Source of the DNA: Parietaria judaica
Taxonomy: Eukaryota > Streptophyta > Magnoliopsida > Rosales > Urticaceae
Reading direction: 5' to 3'
Assembly: GCA_954871525.1 (NCBI GenBank)
Contig: OX940869.1
Location: 21,728,001 to 21,792,000, forward strand
Length of the DNA: 64,000 bases
Shown: positions 31,100 through 42,836 of the stretch, piece by piece
Layout: the number at the start of each line of letters is the position of its first letter
Numbering within the stretch: the first letter of the stretch is position 1
Made by a program: the position numbers and the translations under genes
The notes under the pieces: generated by a model
Told to the model about the DNA's origin: nothing
Databases searched by the model: none
What the model saw: only the letters and a program-made list of their open reading frames with translations

Positions 31100-33946
31100 T
31101 TAAAACCAGCATGTGTTAGTGTTTTCTCGATAAGGATTCCTTTCGTCGCACGGTGAGGACCCGAGAGCAGCCCCCTCCGAGACAAGGCTTTCAACCCTCC
31201 GGCTGTCAAGAGCTGGCGGCTTGCAGGGGGAGCAGGGGGGAAGCGGCGGAGAATCAGGATCCCGGGAAGACTTCTTGTCCAGGTCGTCTGCCTCAGCCCA
31301 GTACTTATCGCGGCTTTCGCGCCACAAAGGCAGGCGGGTCTCGAGACCCTCGATGGGTGCCGCAGGAATGACTTTCTCGGCCAAGCCGATGTTGGCTTGG
31401 TACGCGGCGGCCAAGCGGTGGGCGTTGATGGATTAATTGAGGAAATCAAACCTCGCCGAAAGGCGCTCCAGCTTGGCTTGGGCCTCCTCAAACAGGCGCT
31501 CTCGGCCGTGACGCTCTTCAACTAGCTCGGCTCGCGCAGCCTCCAAGTCTTCGGCGAACTTCCTCAACACGGCGTCGACCCGGGACACCAGGTGGTCTTC
31601 TTGTTCGAGCGGTACGCCGACAACTTTACTAATCTGAGCGAGGCGTTCAGCCTTAAGCCGGAGCCTGTCGGAGAGATCCGCCTCCTTAGCAGCAAAAGAG
31701 TTTTTCTGCTCCGCGAATTCGGCCTCTGCGGCCCGACGCAACGAGATTTCCGACTCCAAGGTGGATTTGGTCTCGTCGAGTTCCGAGGAAAGCTTCTTGG
31801 TCTGCTCTCGGAACTTCCACCCATCGCGGGTGGAAACCTCAATTTGTCCCCGGACTAACGCGAGCTCCGCCGACAACTCACTGGCCTCTCTCTCGACCTT
31901 AGCGGTGGATAGCCGCTCGGAGGCAATCACATCTTTCAGCCGGGCTACCCCCCGGAGGACATGGTCGAAGAGTTCCGAGTATCCCACGGACTCGTTGAGA
32001 GGATCGACGAGCCCGTAAGAAGCTTCAGCCTCCGGAGTGAGGCCCTTACACGCGGCAGAGGAGTAAACCTCCCGACCCTCAGGAAGTGTACCCGGAGATA
32101 GCATGGCGGGGAGGCCGGCTTGAGCCCGTGGCGATCCGGTAGAAGCCTCATCGGGGTCGAGGGATGACACAGAGGGCCATGCCGAGTCGTCCGATGATTT
32201 CGGTAGCGCGCCAGAAGGAGTGATGAGAGGTACCTGTAGGTCGGAAACGCCGGTAAGCTCGGGAGTGAGCTGGACGCCTGAGCCCTCGGGGGCTTCGATA
32301 CCAGGCGCGTCGGAAAGGGGCTTCGGGCCAGGGGGATTAACCTCGGGGAGCGCCCCGGGCTGCTCCTCCTCGGATCCGAAGGGGATCTGTCCATGGTCGC
32401 CTTCGCGCCCTACAGGTGTGGAGGTCCTTCCTTGGGTGTCCTCCTCGCCAATAGGTCCCGCACCTTCCTCGTTTGGAACCGAGGTCTCTTTGACCGAAGA
32501 CTGAATCAAAGGCGTAGAGGCCGCGGCCAGGCCCCGCGTCGCTTTGTCGGGTCCCCGGGGTGATGGCGGAGAGGGCCGGGTCGCGACCCCAGGAGCGGGA
32601 GGAAGGATGGAGCTTTCAGCTCCCAAAAGGGGTGGAGGGGGAGCGTTCGGCGCGATGACCAGATGCTCGATATCCTCGAACTCCAATCTCTCCCGTGGAT
32701 TCGCGGCGGGGCGCGCACGCCTGCCCGACACCAGTCACGTCCTCTCGCCCTCGCCCTCTACAGACGCGGCACCCGGAGCCCCCTTCGCTGTTCCCCGAGA
32801 CGGATCAGCAGCTTCGGGCTCGGGGGCCGGGGCGGGAACCTTAGCCTTCTTTGTAGGAGAAGCCTCAAATACCTCCTCGGCGGGCCGCTTGCCCGAAGAG
32901 CGAGAAACTTTCGTAGGAGAGCGGGCGACGGAATCCGTCCTGGATTTCGTCCGCCGCTCATCGCGAGTATCCTCGATAGGGCGTTTACCCGGGGGACCAC
33001 CCTCTCGAAGGGTGAGCCCCATGTAGCGAGGAGCGTCGGATCCTTCCTGGGACCTCGACGGTCTCTGCACCTCCCGATCCCGATCAACGGGAGTATCGTA
33101 CCTAGCAACAGCGGATTTCTCCTCGGATTTCTTCTTCGGCCTTGGAACGGTTTTCTTCTGCTCTACGGGAAATCCTTCCGAGACAGGTTCGCGAAGAAAA
33201 CCCACTGGGAGAAGGGTATTTGGAGGCGCCCCGTGAATTCGGGTCAGCTGATAGACCCCAGACTTCTTGATCCGCCGATCCCCAAAGTCCTTACTCCAAT
33301 CGCGCCTAGGATTGGCAAGGAGAGCAGCGTGGATTTCCTTGAACCGCGCATCAGCCTCTTCGTTCTCCTCGGGCTTAAATCGAGGGAGATCCACTCCCTC
33401 GAGTACCAACTCCCTCGGAAGGAAGGAGTGGTGGGGACCAAAGTTGGAGTTATCTACTCGAACGAAGAAATATTTATTCTCCCAGCCGAACTCATTCGAT
33501 GGCGTATTCGTGAGAATGTGCGGTCGAACGCGATGAGAGATGGAAAAGCGGCCCAAATTCCTCGGATTCTGGGAAACCTTGAAGAGGCGCATCAAGTCCT
33601 CGAGCGTGAGCTCCACTTTCTGCTCGCATGCAATAACGAGTGTGCAGAGGAGAAGGCGAAGTGTGCTGGGGCTCACCTGGGCGATCGGAACCCCAAAAGC
33701 GTAGAGGAACGCCACGATCAAGAGCGGTACCGGGAAGCAAAGACCGACGATGCGGAAGAACAACTCATAGACGCAGACAAAGTCGTTCTGAGGCTTGTCG
33801 GCGAATTCACCCTCGAAGGGGAGACGTGCGAAAAAGAGCTCAGAATATGAACAGTTGTTGGTGATAAACTGCAAGCTCTCGGCCGTCATGACAGAGGCAG
33901 GGCTTCGGGTCTTAAAGACCAGCCCGGAGCGGGAAGGATCCATCAA
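31100..33946 (-). pseudogene. Long antisense frame, plant gypsy-type accessory protein (PF04195-like)
   Basis: On the strand opposite to the LTR polarity, one frame runs about 949 codons, broken only by TGA (32735-32737) and TAA (31433-31435). The N-terminal region (about residues 40-190) resembles the plant domain annotated as putative gypsy-type transposon (PF04195): SELFFARLPFEGEF, FPVPLLIVAFLYAFGVPIAQ, SPSTLRLLLCTLVIACE. The middle (200-430) is basic then Pro/Ser/Glu-rich and disordered, with KKKSEEK and KRPAEEVFEASPTKKAK nuclear-signal-like patches. The later part (about 650-840) is a long charged coiled coil (EREASELSAELALVRGQIE...). Such antisense frames occur in Tat-lineage relatives. 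The biochemical role is unknown. Each stop needs one C-to-T change from a sense codon, so it was probably intact recently. Confidence 0.65.
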
Positions 33947-34083
33947 AGCGTCTAGGAGAGAAGGAAGAGGGAACTTGAAGACAAGGGAATAAGAGTAGGA
34001 ACGGAGAGTGAATGTCGCAAAGGCAGTTTAGAGAGAGTTTTTGAAAATACGAAAAATGTCTGAAAAGGGGGCACAAACTCCGA

Positions 34084-34090
34084 ATTTATA
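34084..34090 (-). promoter_or_regulatory. TATA-like box for the antisense frame
   Basis: On the minus strand this reads TATAAAT, about 140 bp upstream of the antisense ATG at 33946, with a purine-poor leader between. Position and sequence suit a core promoter independent of the LTR. Confidence 0.45.
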
Positions 34091-34425
34091 GAAGAGGAGA
34101 AAGAATGGATAGGCGCGTTTTGATCCAACGACCCAAATTCAAAGCTCGCGAACTCATCAACGGCTCGTATCAAGGGCCCGTTATAAATCCCCATAAGTAC
34201 TCGAGTGCGAAAGGATGGCATTTAATGCTGAAGGGACGTGCGAAGGATTCGAGGCTGACGAATTTGGGAAAGCAAACCAAGGTGGGGCCCAGAACCAGAC
34301 AACGGTCGGAGAAGCGAGAGGGTCGGACCTTCCCGGTCGTTAACGAGGATCTTCGCGAAAACCCCTCGTTTAGCGTCATAGGGGAATCCTCATCGCTAAG
34401 AGTTCGTCAAGAAGATTATACTTTA

Positions 34426-34453
34426 TTTTACCAAGTGTATACACTTGATAAAA
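34426..34453. repeat. Palindrome beside the polypurine tract (element b)
   Basis: ttttaccaagtgta followed directly by tacacttgataaaa: 14-bp arms, one mismatch, no spacer. It sits immediately before the polypurine tract and 3' LTR, and is conserved at 43708-43735 in element a. Confidence 0.8.
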
Positions 34454-34465
34454 TGGGGGACTAAC
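34450..34465 (+). other. Polypurine tract region (element b)
   Basis: AAAATGGGGGACTAAC abuts the 3' LTR start at 34466. The same string occurs on the minus strand at the equivalent place of element a. It is the expected plus-strand priming site. Confidence 0.75.
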
Positions 34466-35249
34466 TGTTAAGGTCGGATTTGGTCAAATCCATCCTCAAC
34501 ACAACTCGTGTCGTTTTGTCCATAAACGACATAAGGGAAGGCGAGGAAGCTCATCGCCCGATGGGGCAAACAAGGCGTATCCCCGAGGAGGACTATCCTC
34601 GAGGAGGATTATCTCCGAGGAGGTTCGACCGCGGGAAAGTATGGCCACGCAAAAGCAGATTGCGATGAAGTGTCCCATCACGTTCGACGAGGAATTTTGT
34701 CATGATGGTTTATGCAGAGCCGAATGACGGCTGACGGGATGTGCATTTAATGAAGCCGACCTACTCACTCGATGAGAAGCATCAGCGATGAGGCTTGCAG
34801 AGCTGAATGACTGCTGACGGTATGCACATTTAATGAAGCTCACCTACCCATAATGACAGTCTGCTCGGAAGTGACATAAAACATGATTTAACCATGCTTC
34901 TCTCAAATCAATCTGAGAAGCGAATGATTAAGAAGGGAAAAAGGCGGGAAAGATGCTAGGGGGCATAATGTAAACTCTATAAAAGGCCAGTTAAGCCTCG
35001 TTTGTAAGGGTTCGAAAAAATAGGAAAGAAAACCCACGGAAAAGAGAGAAACATCCTGTAATAGAAAGGCTAAAGCAAAGAGAAAATCTTGGTTCATGAT
35101 CCTTCATCTGTCCATCTATTCAACGAAAGAAAACCGACCTCATATCGGAAAATATAATAAAACAGAGATGTTCACTGATTATTGTTGTTAATTTGTTGTT
35201 TGTGATTATTTCTGTGACTGGAAAAGGGCGGTGAAAATCGCCCTCTACA
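34466..35249 (+). mobile_element. 3' LTR of element b
   Basis: It starts TGTTAAGG and ends CTCTACA, with TATAAAAGG at 34978-34986. It is about 97% identical by eye to the 5' LTR and has the same length. Confidence 0.92.
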
Positions 35250-35254
35250 CTTTA

Positions 35255-36493
35255 GCCTATCGAAAATATTTTTTAAGACATATAATTACTCTTTATAATT
35301 AATATTAACGGTAAATATTAAATAAATTTATAAATTTTTTATATCTATATAATTTTAAAAGTTTTAAAGAACTAAAAAACAAAAACAAAAACAAAAATTA
35401 GCACAGTGACCAGTGCCGCGCTACGTATATAGCTCACAAAATAATTTCCACACTATTATAGCGTAGAGTTTAAATTGTGAATGTAAGTGTACTTTTCGTT
35501 TATAACGTTTGTGTGGTATGATTAATTTTGTGTTTGTAATTATTAGATGTATGTGTTGTTTTGATTTTTTATTTTTTTAAATAATAATTTTATAAATTTT
35601 AATGAATGTTTGCGTAGCTTATTTAAACAGTACTTGTACTTATTTAGTACATGGGGTCAATGTGTACTGTGTAGGTAATATTGTGACTTGATTAAAAGAT
35701 TAATGTGAATATCATATTTGTGATAGGGTGACTTGATCCGGGTCGTAGGCTTGTCCAACAGTCCAGTGAAAAATTATTAACATTGGATATAACTTGACTA
35801 ATTTTGAAAAGTTGGACAAATTAAAATAATCACTGAAAACTTAGAATTAAGTCGTAAAAGATGATTAAGTGAAACCTACGTTCTGGGGGATCTTCACCGG
35901 GAAAGGTTAATTAGAATGTTCTTAGAGTGTGACTAAAGTGCAAAATTGTTTTTCCGATCAAACCAATTAACTCATACATGGGTCATGACACATGGATATA
36001 AACATCATTAAGAAATCATTAGTTATGGTTTCCTAATTATTGATCATGAGAAATAAACAAGACTCGTGGCCAACTTATGAGTTAGAATTGTGAGTCGTTT
36101 ATGATCAACATAGTTGAAGAAGAAGCATCAAAGGGTAAATAAATACGGTCAAATCGTTCTTCTCTAAAGGGAATCATCAATGAAAAGTTGAAAAACTAAA
36201 TTTTGTTTGTATCAATGGACATTACATACCGAAAGATACCATCGTTTTTTATATTATTAAGATACCACCTTTTTTCTAATTACTAAGATATCGTTTTTAA
36301 ACGCTATTGTAGATATAAGTAAATGAAATATTTTCCTATAAATATATAGGGTCATTATGTGAAGATATATAAGCACATAGCAAAAGAGAAGGATCACAAT
36401 ATGTTGTTTATAATAGTAAATTTATTAATCATTTTTTGGATTTACAGACGGCTAAATGTTTTACAGCACCGGAGAGTTAATCGGAAGTCGTTG
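35255..36493. other. AT-rich intergenic sequence
   Basis: No gene or clear repeat structure seen. The part just left of 36494 is presumably the 3' UTR of the DUF1336 gene. Confidence 0.5.
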
Positions 36494-39333
36494 TCAGTCA
36501 TCGTCAAGCGTCACTAGCGTCGGTATTTGGCTATGATCTTGATCCACAAAATCAATCTTGCTCAATCTCACACAACACAGCATTTTCTCAGGAAGTTCTT
36601 CAGGTTTTTGTGCCTGTTTTTATCGAGTAAGAGAAACCGTGTTAGTTAACAAAATCAGCTTTCCGGATCGTTTTGTTCGCTAAACATGATAATCCACTTT
36701 ACCTGAATGGTTATACCGAGGTCGAGAATTCCATTTCTCAAACGTTCTCTGAATGACTCGAGTCCTTTTCTTGCAATGTAGCTGAAACGGTGAATGTCCA
36801 GATCGATCTCGAAGTAATTCGGACCCTGCATTCGCCAAAGAATTCACGTGTCAAAACAGATTGAATCTTTACATTTGAAATAAAATATCCATAGAGGAAA
36901 CTATGAAATCAAAGCAAAGAAAATGGCCGGTGGTACCTTGTAGAAGTTGTGCTGAGGACGGGAAAGGACGGGTTTCTCGTTATAAGCGTTTATGAGCTTC
37001 TTCTCAGTCGAGCTCAGCTGAAGATCCTCGGGATTGACAACTCCTGCCATGATCTTTAGCCTCTCTCTGAACGGAACTGTAGATTCTTTGGCGAATCCCT
37101 TGACTTTTTCCATGTCATCCTCAATCAATTTCTGCAGTATCAATGATTCCGTTCAAGCGGTTTGAAGAAAGAAAAACGGTTCAAGAGAAAAATTCAATAA
37201 AAACAAGCGATCACCTTGATGTTTTCCTGACATTGTGCAGAGATATCTTGGTCGAAAGTATCGGAGACTCTGAAGTACAGAACGAGACTCATCCCTTCTC
37301 CGTCGGTATCGCCCAAGAACATTGCAGCCGGGTACGTGGGCAACTGCAAGTTTTGGTTCATTACAGCATAAGAAACTATTTAGCTTTAATTAAATCCGGG
37401 AATAGCGGAAATCGACAAAAGTACCTGGATATTCACAATGAGGAGTGGAGGCACTTTCCCTTCAGCTTTGAGGTTCGGAAGCTCGAGGTGCTGAGCAATG
37501 TGATCAATCTTCTTGGGGCAAACGAACAAATCGACGCCTATGGGCGTGTAGGGACAGTAATTCGAAGCTGGTGATTTCCGCTTATCCCTGCAAATCAAAC
37601 GAACACGAAGAGAAAATTAGATTAGATTATCACCAAAGAGAAGAAAGCATTAAGACTCGTGAATATGCATACTTGAAGTAGTTTTCTCCACGGAGTTTAA
37701 AAGTAGAGGGTGGAATCTCAGACCAACTTCCCGGTGCTAGCTTATCCCCGGTGCAGCACGGGATAATCAGACCGGCTCTAGGGCGATACAGATACTTCTT
37801 CGATTGACCTGCATAGAACGGTTTGATCATGTAACTGCGTGATCGTTATAAAGACGTAAAGAGCGGTACATACTCTGTCCAACGGCTTCTTCTCGTTCGC
37901 AGGATCTCCTCTTGAAAGACAGCCTGAAAACAGCCGAAGGCTTCTTCTGCTGCTGGATGAGCTTCTCGTTGAAGCTGACAGCTGGCAAGAGCTTAGACTT
38001 CCGGGTTTTGTCGTCGGAGTCGACCTCCTTGAAGCACTTGAAGCTCCCAAGAGAATTGTCCAAGATCTTCTTCCTCTTGCTGCTCAATTCGTCAGCCTTC
38101 CCTAAGCAAGAAGATCAAAACCGAGGGACTGATAAGAATAACGGTCTCGGTTTCATTGCCTTGTGGGTCAAGGTATCGACTAACCTCCATCGATTTTCAC
38201 GAAGCTCTGATACTCCTCGTACTTACGCCCGTTGTCGACGAAGCACGCCGATCTTTCGTACTGAACGACTTGACCGGACGAGATGTTCCCGATCGAATTG
38301 GCCACTATTGGAAAACCATCTGAAAAGGGTTAAATCAATAAGCCTTTTAATAATTGTGAGATAATTCTCAAGAAACAAATCTGATTATCTTTGAGGTTGT
38401 CAAGGAAATGAGAGGCTGGTGTTAATTACCTCCATGGACACTGCTGAACTCATCATCTGAGTCAGACTCCAAAATGCTGACCGAGTCAAACCAAGCCTCC
38501 TCTTGGCAAATAACTATAAAATTTAATAACAAAAAAAAGATCAAACTTGGTTTAAGAACTTGCATTCAAGTTGACTACGTAAGAGCATGTATATATAGTA
38601 TACCATGTTCATACGAAATTAGGAAATGTATAAATACAGTGTTCTGATACATCCGAGTATCTAGAATAAGCGTGCAATTTAGGATATTTAAATTTAGTTT
38701 GTTGTTTTGATTAATTAGCGTGCAATTTAGGATATTTAAATTGAGTATTTAGAATTAGCGTGCAATTTAGAATTATGTTTAAAGGTTTAATTGAGTCGGG
38801 TGCGACTCAATTGAAAAAAATAGGCTAATGAAAAAAGTAGCCAATAACCACCGTTCATAAGCTTAATCTCCCTCGAAAGGAGGGGAGATTGGGTTAGTGA
38901 AGGTTTCCGAAATTCCCATTTCGAGCTCATCGATTTTGGGCACGCAACACATTCCGAGATGGAAATGTGTAATCGGAACGAGACGGTAAATAAAAGAATT
39001 GGTACGCGAGGAGGAAAAAAAAATACACGGAACCGCACCGTTAGAGTCGCATTGGCTGCGGTGCCATTGCAGCTGCGTGAGATGGAACGTCGAGTTCGCG
39101 ACTTCCGATCTCAGGCAGGTGGCCGTCTCGCCCTTCTCGAAGTCCATCCTGACGAACTCGCTGACAGCGTAATCCGCCGTCAAGCACGGCCCCGCCTCGC
39201 CATTCTTTTTCTTCGCACCTTTGTCCGAGATCGAAGAAGCGCTGGAGATCTTCACTTTACGGTTGCCGAACCGGTGGCGCCGCTTCCTCCTCGTACCGAT
39301 CCTCCTCGCCGGTGTCGATACACACCCGCCCAT
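36494..39333 (-). CDS. DUF1336 protein, CW14 / EDR2-like family
   Basis: Ten exons on the minus strand: 39333-39039, 38513-38430, 38319-38185, 38101-37874, 37808-37673, 37587-37425, 37343-37215, 37131-36937, 36825-36703 and 36613-36494. Frame is maintained across all GT-AG junctions to give 535 residues. The start is MGGCVSTP, a myristoyl/palmitoyl motif, followed by a basic stretch, [14 protein letters not shown] and an acidic [11 protein letters not shown] segment. The C-terminal DUF1336 domain (about 255-533) includes [66 protein letters not shown] and [14 protein letters not shown]. Relatives include Arabidopsis CW14 and the C-terminus of EDR2, a negative regulator of disease resistance, but this protein lacks EDR2's PH and START domains. 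It is probably a peripheral membrane protein of unknown biochemical role. All exons look intact. Confidence 0.9.
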
Positions 39334-39625
39334 TGTTAGCCCACGCTCATACAAACCCTGCCATCAAACAACAATTCGTTCAATCAAGAGAGAGAATAAT
39401 GGAGTTTGTTGATGGTTCATATCCAGACACGTAAAAGAAGACAAAAATAAATAAATAAATAAATAAAGTTGATTACCATTGTTTGAATTGATTAAGCATT
39501 CAAATTACGCGTAAACGTGAAGAATACCTTGTCGGAAATGGATCTCAGAAGAAGATGGCGAAGAACAGCAATGGCAGCGAATCACGGCATTTCCAAAGGA
39601 GGGAGAGATAGGAATAGGTGGGTCC
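39334..39625 (-). promoter_or_regulatory. 5' leader of the DUF1336 gene with probable leader intron
   Basis: On the minus strand an acceptor-like ...tgatggcag at about 39360 precedes the ATG by about 27 bp. A donor-like caag|gtattc lies near 39528. A 5' UTR exon further right (about 39529-39620) with one leader intron is therefore likely. (AATA)n at 39446-39467 lies inside it. Confidence 0.45.
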
Positions 39626-40234
39626 GACAAAGTCGGATCCGGGTTCAATTCCGATGCATGTATGTATGTATGTGTATATATATATATATGTGAATGTATC
39701 TCTGGTATATTTGGAAGGAAGCTTAATCTATCTAATCTGTTAATTTAGAGAGGAAAAAGGAAGAGAGACACTTGATTAAAGGTGTCATGGCTTTTCTTCT
39801 TCTTCTTTTAGCTTTTTTATTTATTTATTTATTAATTAATTCCTGAGATTTCGATCAACTTTTTCTAAATACAAAGCGCGGGCTTAAGCTCTCCACGTCT
39901 TTTTCCATTTTATCGTTTCTTCCTCAAATATATTTATTAACCAACCTAATAATTATCTGCCTCACTCCACCATTGTTTCAACAAATTTTGTTTCACGATA
40001 AATACAGGCAAAGTACCTTCACTTGAAGTACACAATATTTCACGGTATAGGCGGAGCTACATGTGCACTAGTAAGTGCACGTGCTACTGTGAATTAAAAA
40101 AAAAATTATTCAAGATTGATTCGACTCTTCTTATTCTTTTCTCCTTTCTTAACTCGATGAATCTATTCTACTATATATTCTCCAAAAGAAATATTATCTA
40201 TTTATACGTCTAATATTCACTTTAATATATAATA
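39626..40234. other. Presumed DUF1336 promoter region
   Basis: Short repeats (tgta)n/(ta)n at 39657-39690 and CTT-rich and ATTT-rich tracts at 39790-39840. There is no obvious TATA box at a defined distance and no second gene. Confidence 0.35.
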
Positions 40235-40845
40235 GAACCTCGATTAAATAATAATTTTTTCAGTCCCGACTCGGGCCTAACTAGCTAAATTAATAATTTG
40301 CTAAATTTATAAGATAATTTATTTAGAAATATATAGGTACCAACTGATATATAAATTAATACTTCAATAAAAAATAATAATATTACATATATAATTATGA
40401 AATCACTATAAATAAAATATGACATTGCATAACTAGTTAAGAAATCATCTTAAATAGAAATAAATTATACTAAATAACTAATCATATAATGGTTTTAAAA
40501 TATGATTATGAAGTTATTTGTTTATTCTTGAAATTTATGTCTCTTCAACTTGAACTTTAAGCTTTCACAAGACTTTAAGAAGGTCAGGTCATGTTTTTTC
40601 GTGATGTAACCAAAATTGTTCAAAGTGATTGTTGCTAGAAATGCACCATTGCATGAACACAAGCTCTATTCGAGTAATATCATATTCAAACTATATATTA
40701 TGATTAGTCATATTATATACGGACTTTTTATTCTAATTATTATGATTATATAATTTATACTTTATAAATTGCTAATTCGTTAATATAATAAATTTTGGCG
40801 GTTCCAACATTATTAATTTATAGAGGTTTTACCATAGTTATTTAT
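40235..40845. mobile_element. AT-rich TIR-type element, copy 2
   Basis: The left end (agaacctcgattaaataataat) and the right end, read in complement (aaaacctctataaattaataat), match over about 20 bp. The interior is AT-rich and non-coding. The block at 40262-40314 matches copy 1 at 887-938. The target duplication is unclear. Confidence 0.45.
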
Positions 40846-42628
40846 GGTTTTTGTTATTTACGTATTTAAAAAAAATCGGTCAAAATATACTTTATGCTTC
40901 GCCTGAAATGAAAGTCGAGCTACATCCTATTTTGTCGTTGTAAAAGTATCAAAAATAACTTTTCTCATGTCACTGTAAGTTTCAAGTGGCTTCCGTTATG
41001 ACTCATCTGTCAAATTTCACTTGTCACTTTTTTACACGCCCACGTATTTAACGTTAAATTGATACTCATCAATCAAATGCATGTTTTAACGTTAAAATGA
41101 TACTCGATAAATTAATAACATCGATTATAGTTTGGTATAATCTTGACTCTATCTAACGTTACTAAATTATCGATTCATAATTTTATAACCTCGATACTAT
41201 AAAAAATTATATGATCTCAACAATATTAATTTATGAAAATTGTACTATAGATCAAATTATTTTTTGAAAATAAACTTTTTATGATCATTTCATCCGTCGA
41301 AGATTCAAAATTCTCCCTTATTTATATTTTTTTATTTTTTTTTATATAATATAGTTTCATTTTTTTTTACAAAGATATATCATTTATTTATCAAAAAGTC
41401 AATCTTATTAATCCTCAATTTTATGATAATGAATTGAATATTAAAATTAACTTGCAAACACCAATAAACATAGAATACTAAAAAAATACAAAAATGACAG
41501 AATATTAGCATAGACATTAAATAACAAAATAATAGTACAAAATTAGGGCGGAAAGTTAAAGAGTGGCGAATTTTGAGGATTTCGAAGACTAAGAAATTTG
41601 AAACTGTTGGGATTTATGCCCACAAAGGAGACATGAAGGACTTTTTAGCAAATAAAATAGATTATGGCTAAAGTACTTAATGTAATAATACGACTATGTC
41701 CTTTTGCTGAAAATTAATTAAAGATTAAATATTCATCCTTATATTTACGTTTGAGTTTGTACATATTTGTCTATGCCCTGAAACTATCATCAACGAAAGA
41801 AGAGTTAAGTACAGACTTAACAAGATACCTCTTCTTGATTAGTTTGAAATGATCAGTTCACAATCTTAGGATCGATCGGGCAATCGAATCCGATCAGTGA
41901 TTGTTTGAATAGACTATTGATATCCGATCTTGTGGTATTGAGAGTTGTGACTCTAATAGTTTATTCTTGATGTCTTATTGAAGACATTGAACGAGACCAG
42001 TGACACTTTGAAGTTCGAGATAAAACCGTTTCACTACTCGAAACTTCAAAATCACAAACGAGGGGTATTTTCGTAATTACCTAAATCCTGAAGTGAATGA
42101 GTTTTCATATTAAACCGAAATTTTGAACTTCCGCCGCAATGTGTTGCGTTCATTATTTGTATTAAAAAGTTAATACCGATCCAACAAAAACCCGATTTGA
42201 CATCAACAACGACTAGTATAGAATGTAGTGACCCGACGACCATGAGGTTGCAAGGTGAGGAAGCTTAACGAGAGTGAGAGAGGAAGACAACGAACTCAAG
42301 AGAAAGAGAAAAAAAGATTGTAACAATTTACGTTGTACTTTGTAATTTTTTTTTTAAAATATATATAATGAAAGAAATAAAAACATGGTGCCATTGCCAT
42401 ATTAAACGTATGCATATAGCATATATTTGATTGTGTTGTGAAAGTAAAGGGTATTTTTCACAAAAAATGAAAATAAAGGGTTTAGTAAAGAAATTTCCCT
42501 TGTATCTTTTTATTTTTATCTTTTAAGTAGATTAAATATCACAAATACCCCCTTTAAACTTTTCACTCTATATTCCTTACCTTGTCAACTTATCAATTTG
42601 AATCAGCCTTCATCTATTTCTTTTTTTT
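40846..42628. other. AT-rich intergenic sequence with a possible LTR remnant
   Basis: No gene seen. tgttgggatttatgcccac at 41605 resembles the start of a copia LTR, and the following 700 bp have LTR-like composition. No end, primer-binding site or target duplication could be placed. Confidence 0.35.
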
Positions 42629-42836
42629 GGGAAATTTGCGGCGAAAATCATCGAAGTCACTAAATTCTTGCAAATAAATCACTAACGTCTATTTTTTATA
42701 GCAAAAGTCATAAACGTCATCAATTTTTTGCAGATAATTCACTAACTTTAATTTTTTGCTGCGAAAGTCATCAAAGTCACTAATTCTTGCAGATAAATCA
42801 CTAACGTCTATTCTTTGCGCCAAAAGTCATTAACGT

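Larger units (their letters stand above)
29822..35249 (+). mobile_element. Non-autonomous Ty3/gypsy element (element b), target duplication CTTTA
   Basis: Two 784-bp direct LTRs flank a 3.86-kb interior that has a primer-binding site at the left, a polypurine tract at the right, and no gag-pol. CTTTA is repeated at 29817-29821 and 35250-35254. The LTR ends, leader and polypurine region match element a (42837-51232), so this is a related derivative that would depend on another element's enzymes. The main reading frame in the interior runs antisense. The LTRs differ at roughly 20 positions by eye (about 97% identity), so it is older than element a. Confidence 0.92.

Noticed and set aside
32544..33850. 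Plus-strand frames up to 395 codons inside element b
   Set aside because: They are complementary shadows of the long minus-strand frame, whose product has domain-like and coiled-coil character. The plus-strand products are Arg/Ser-rich and unstructured.
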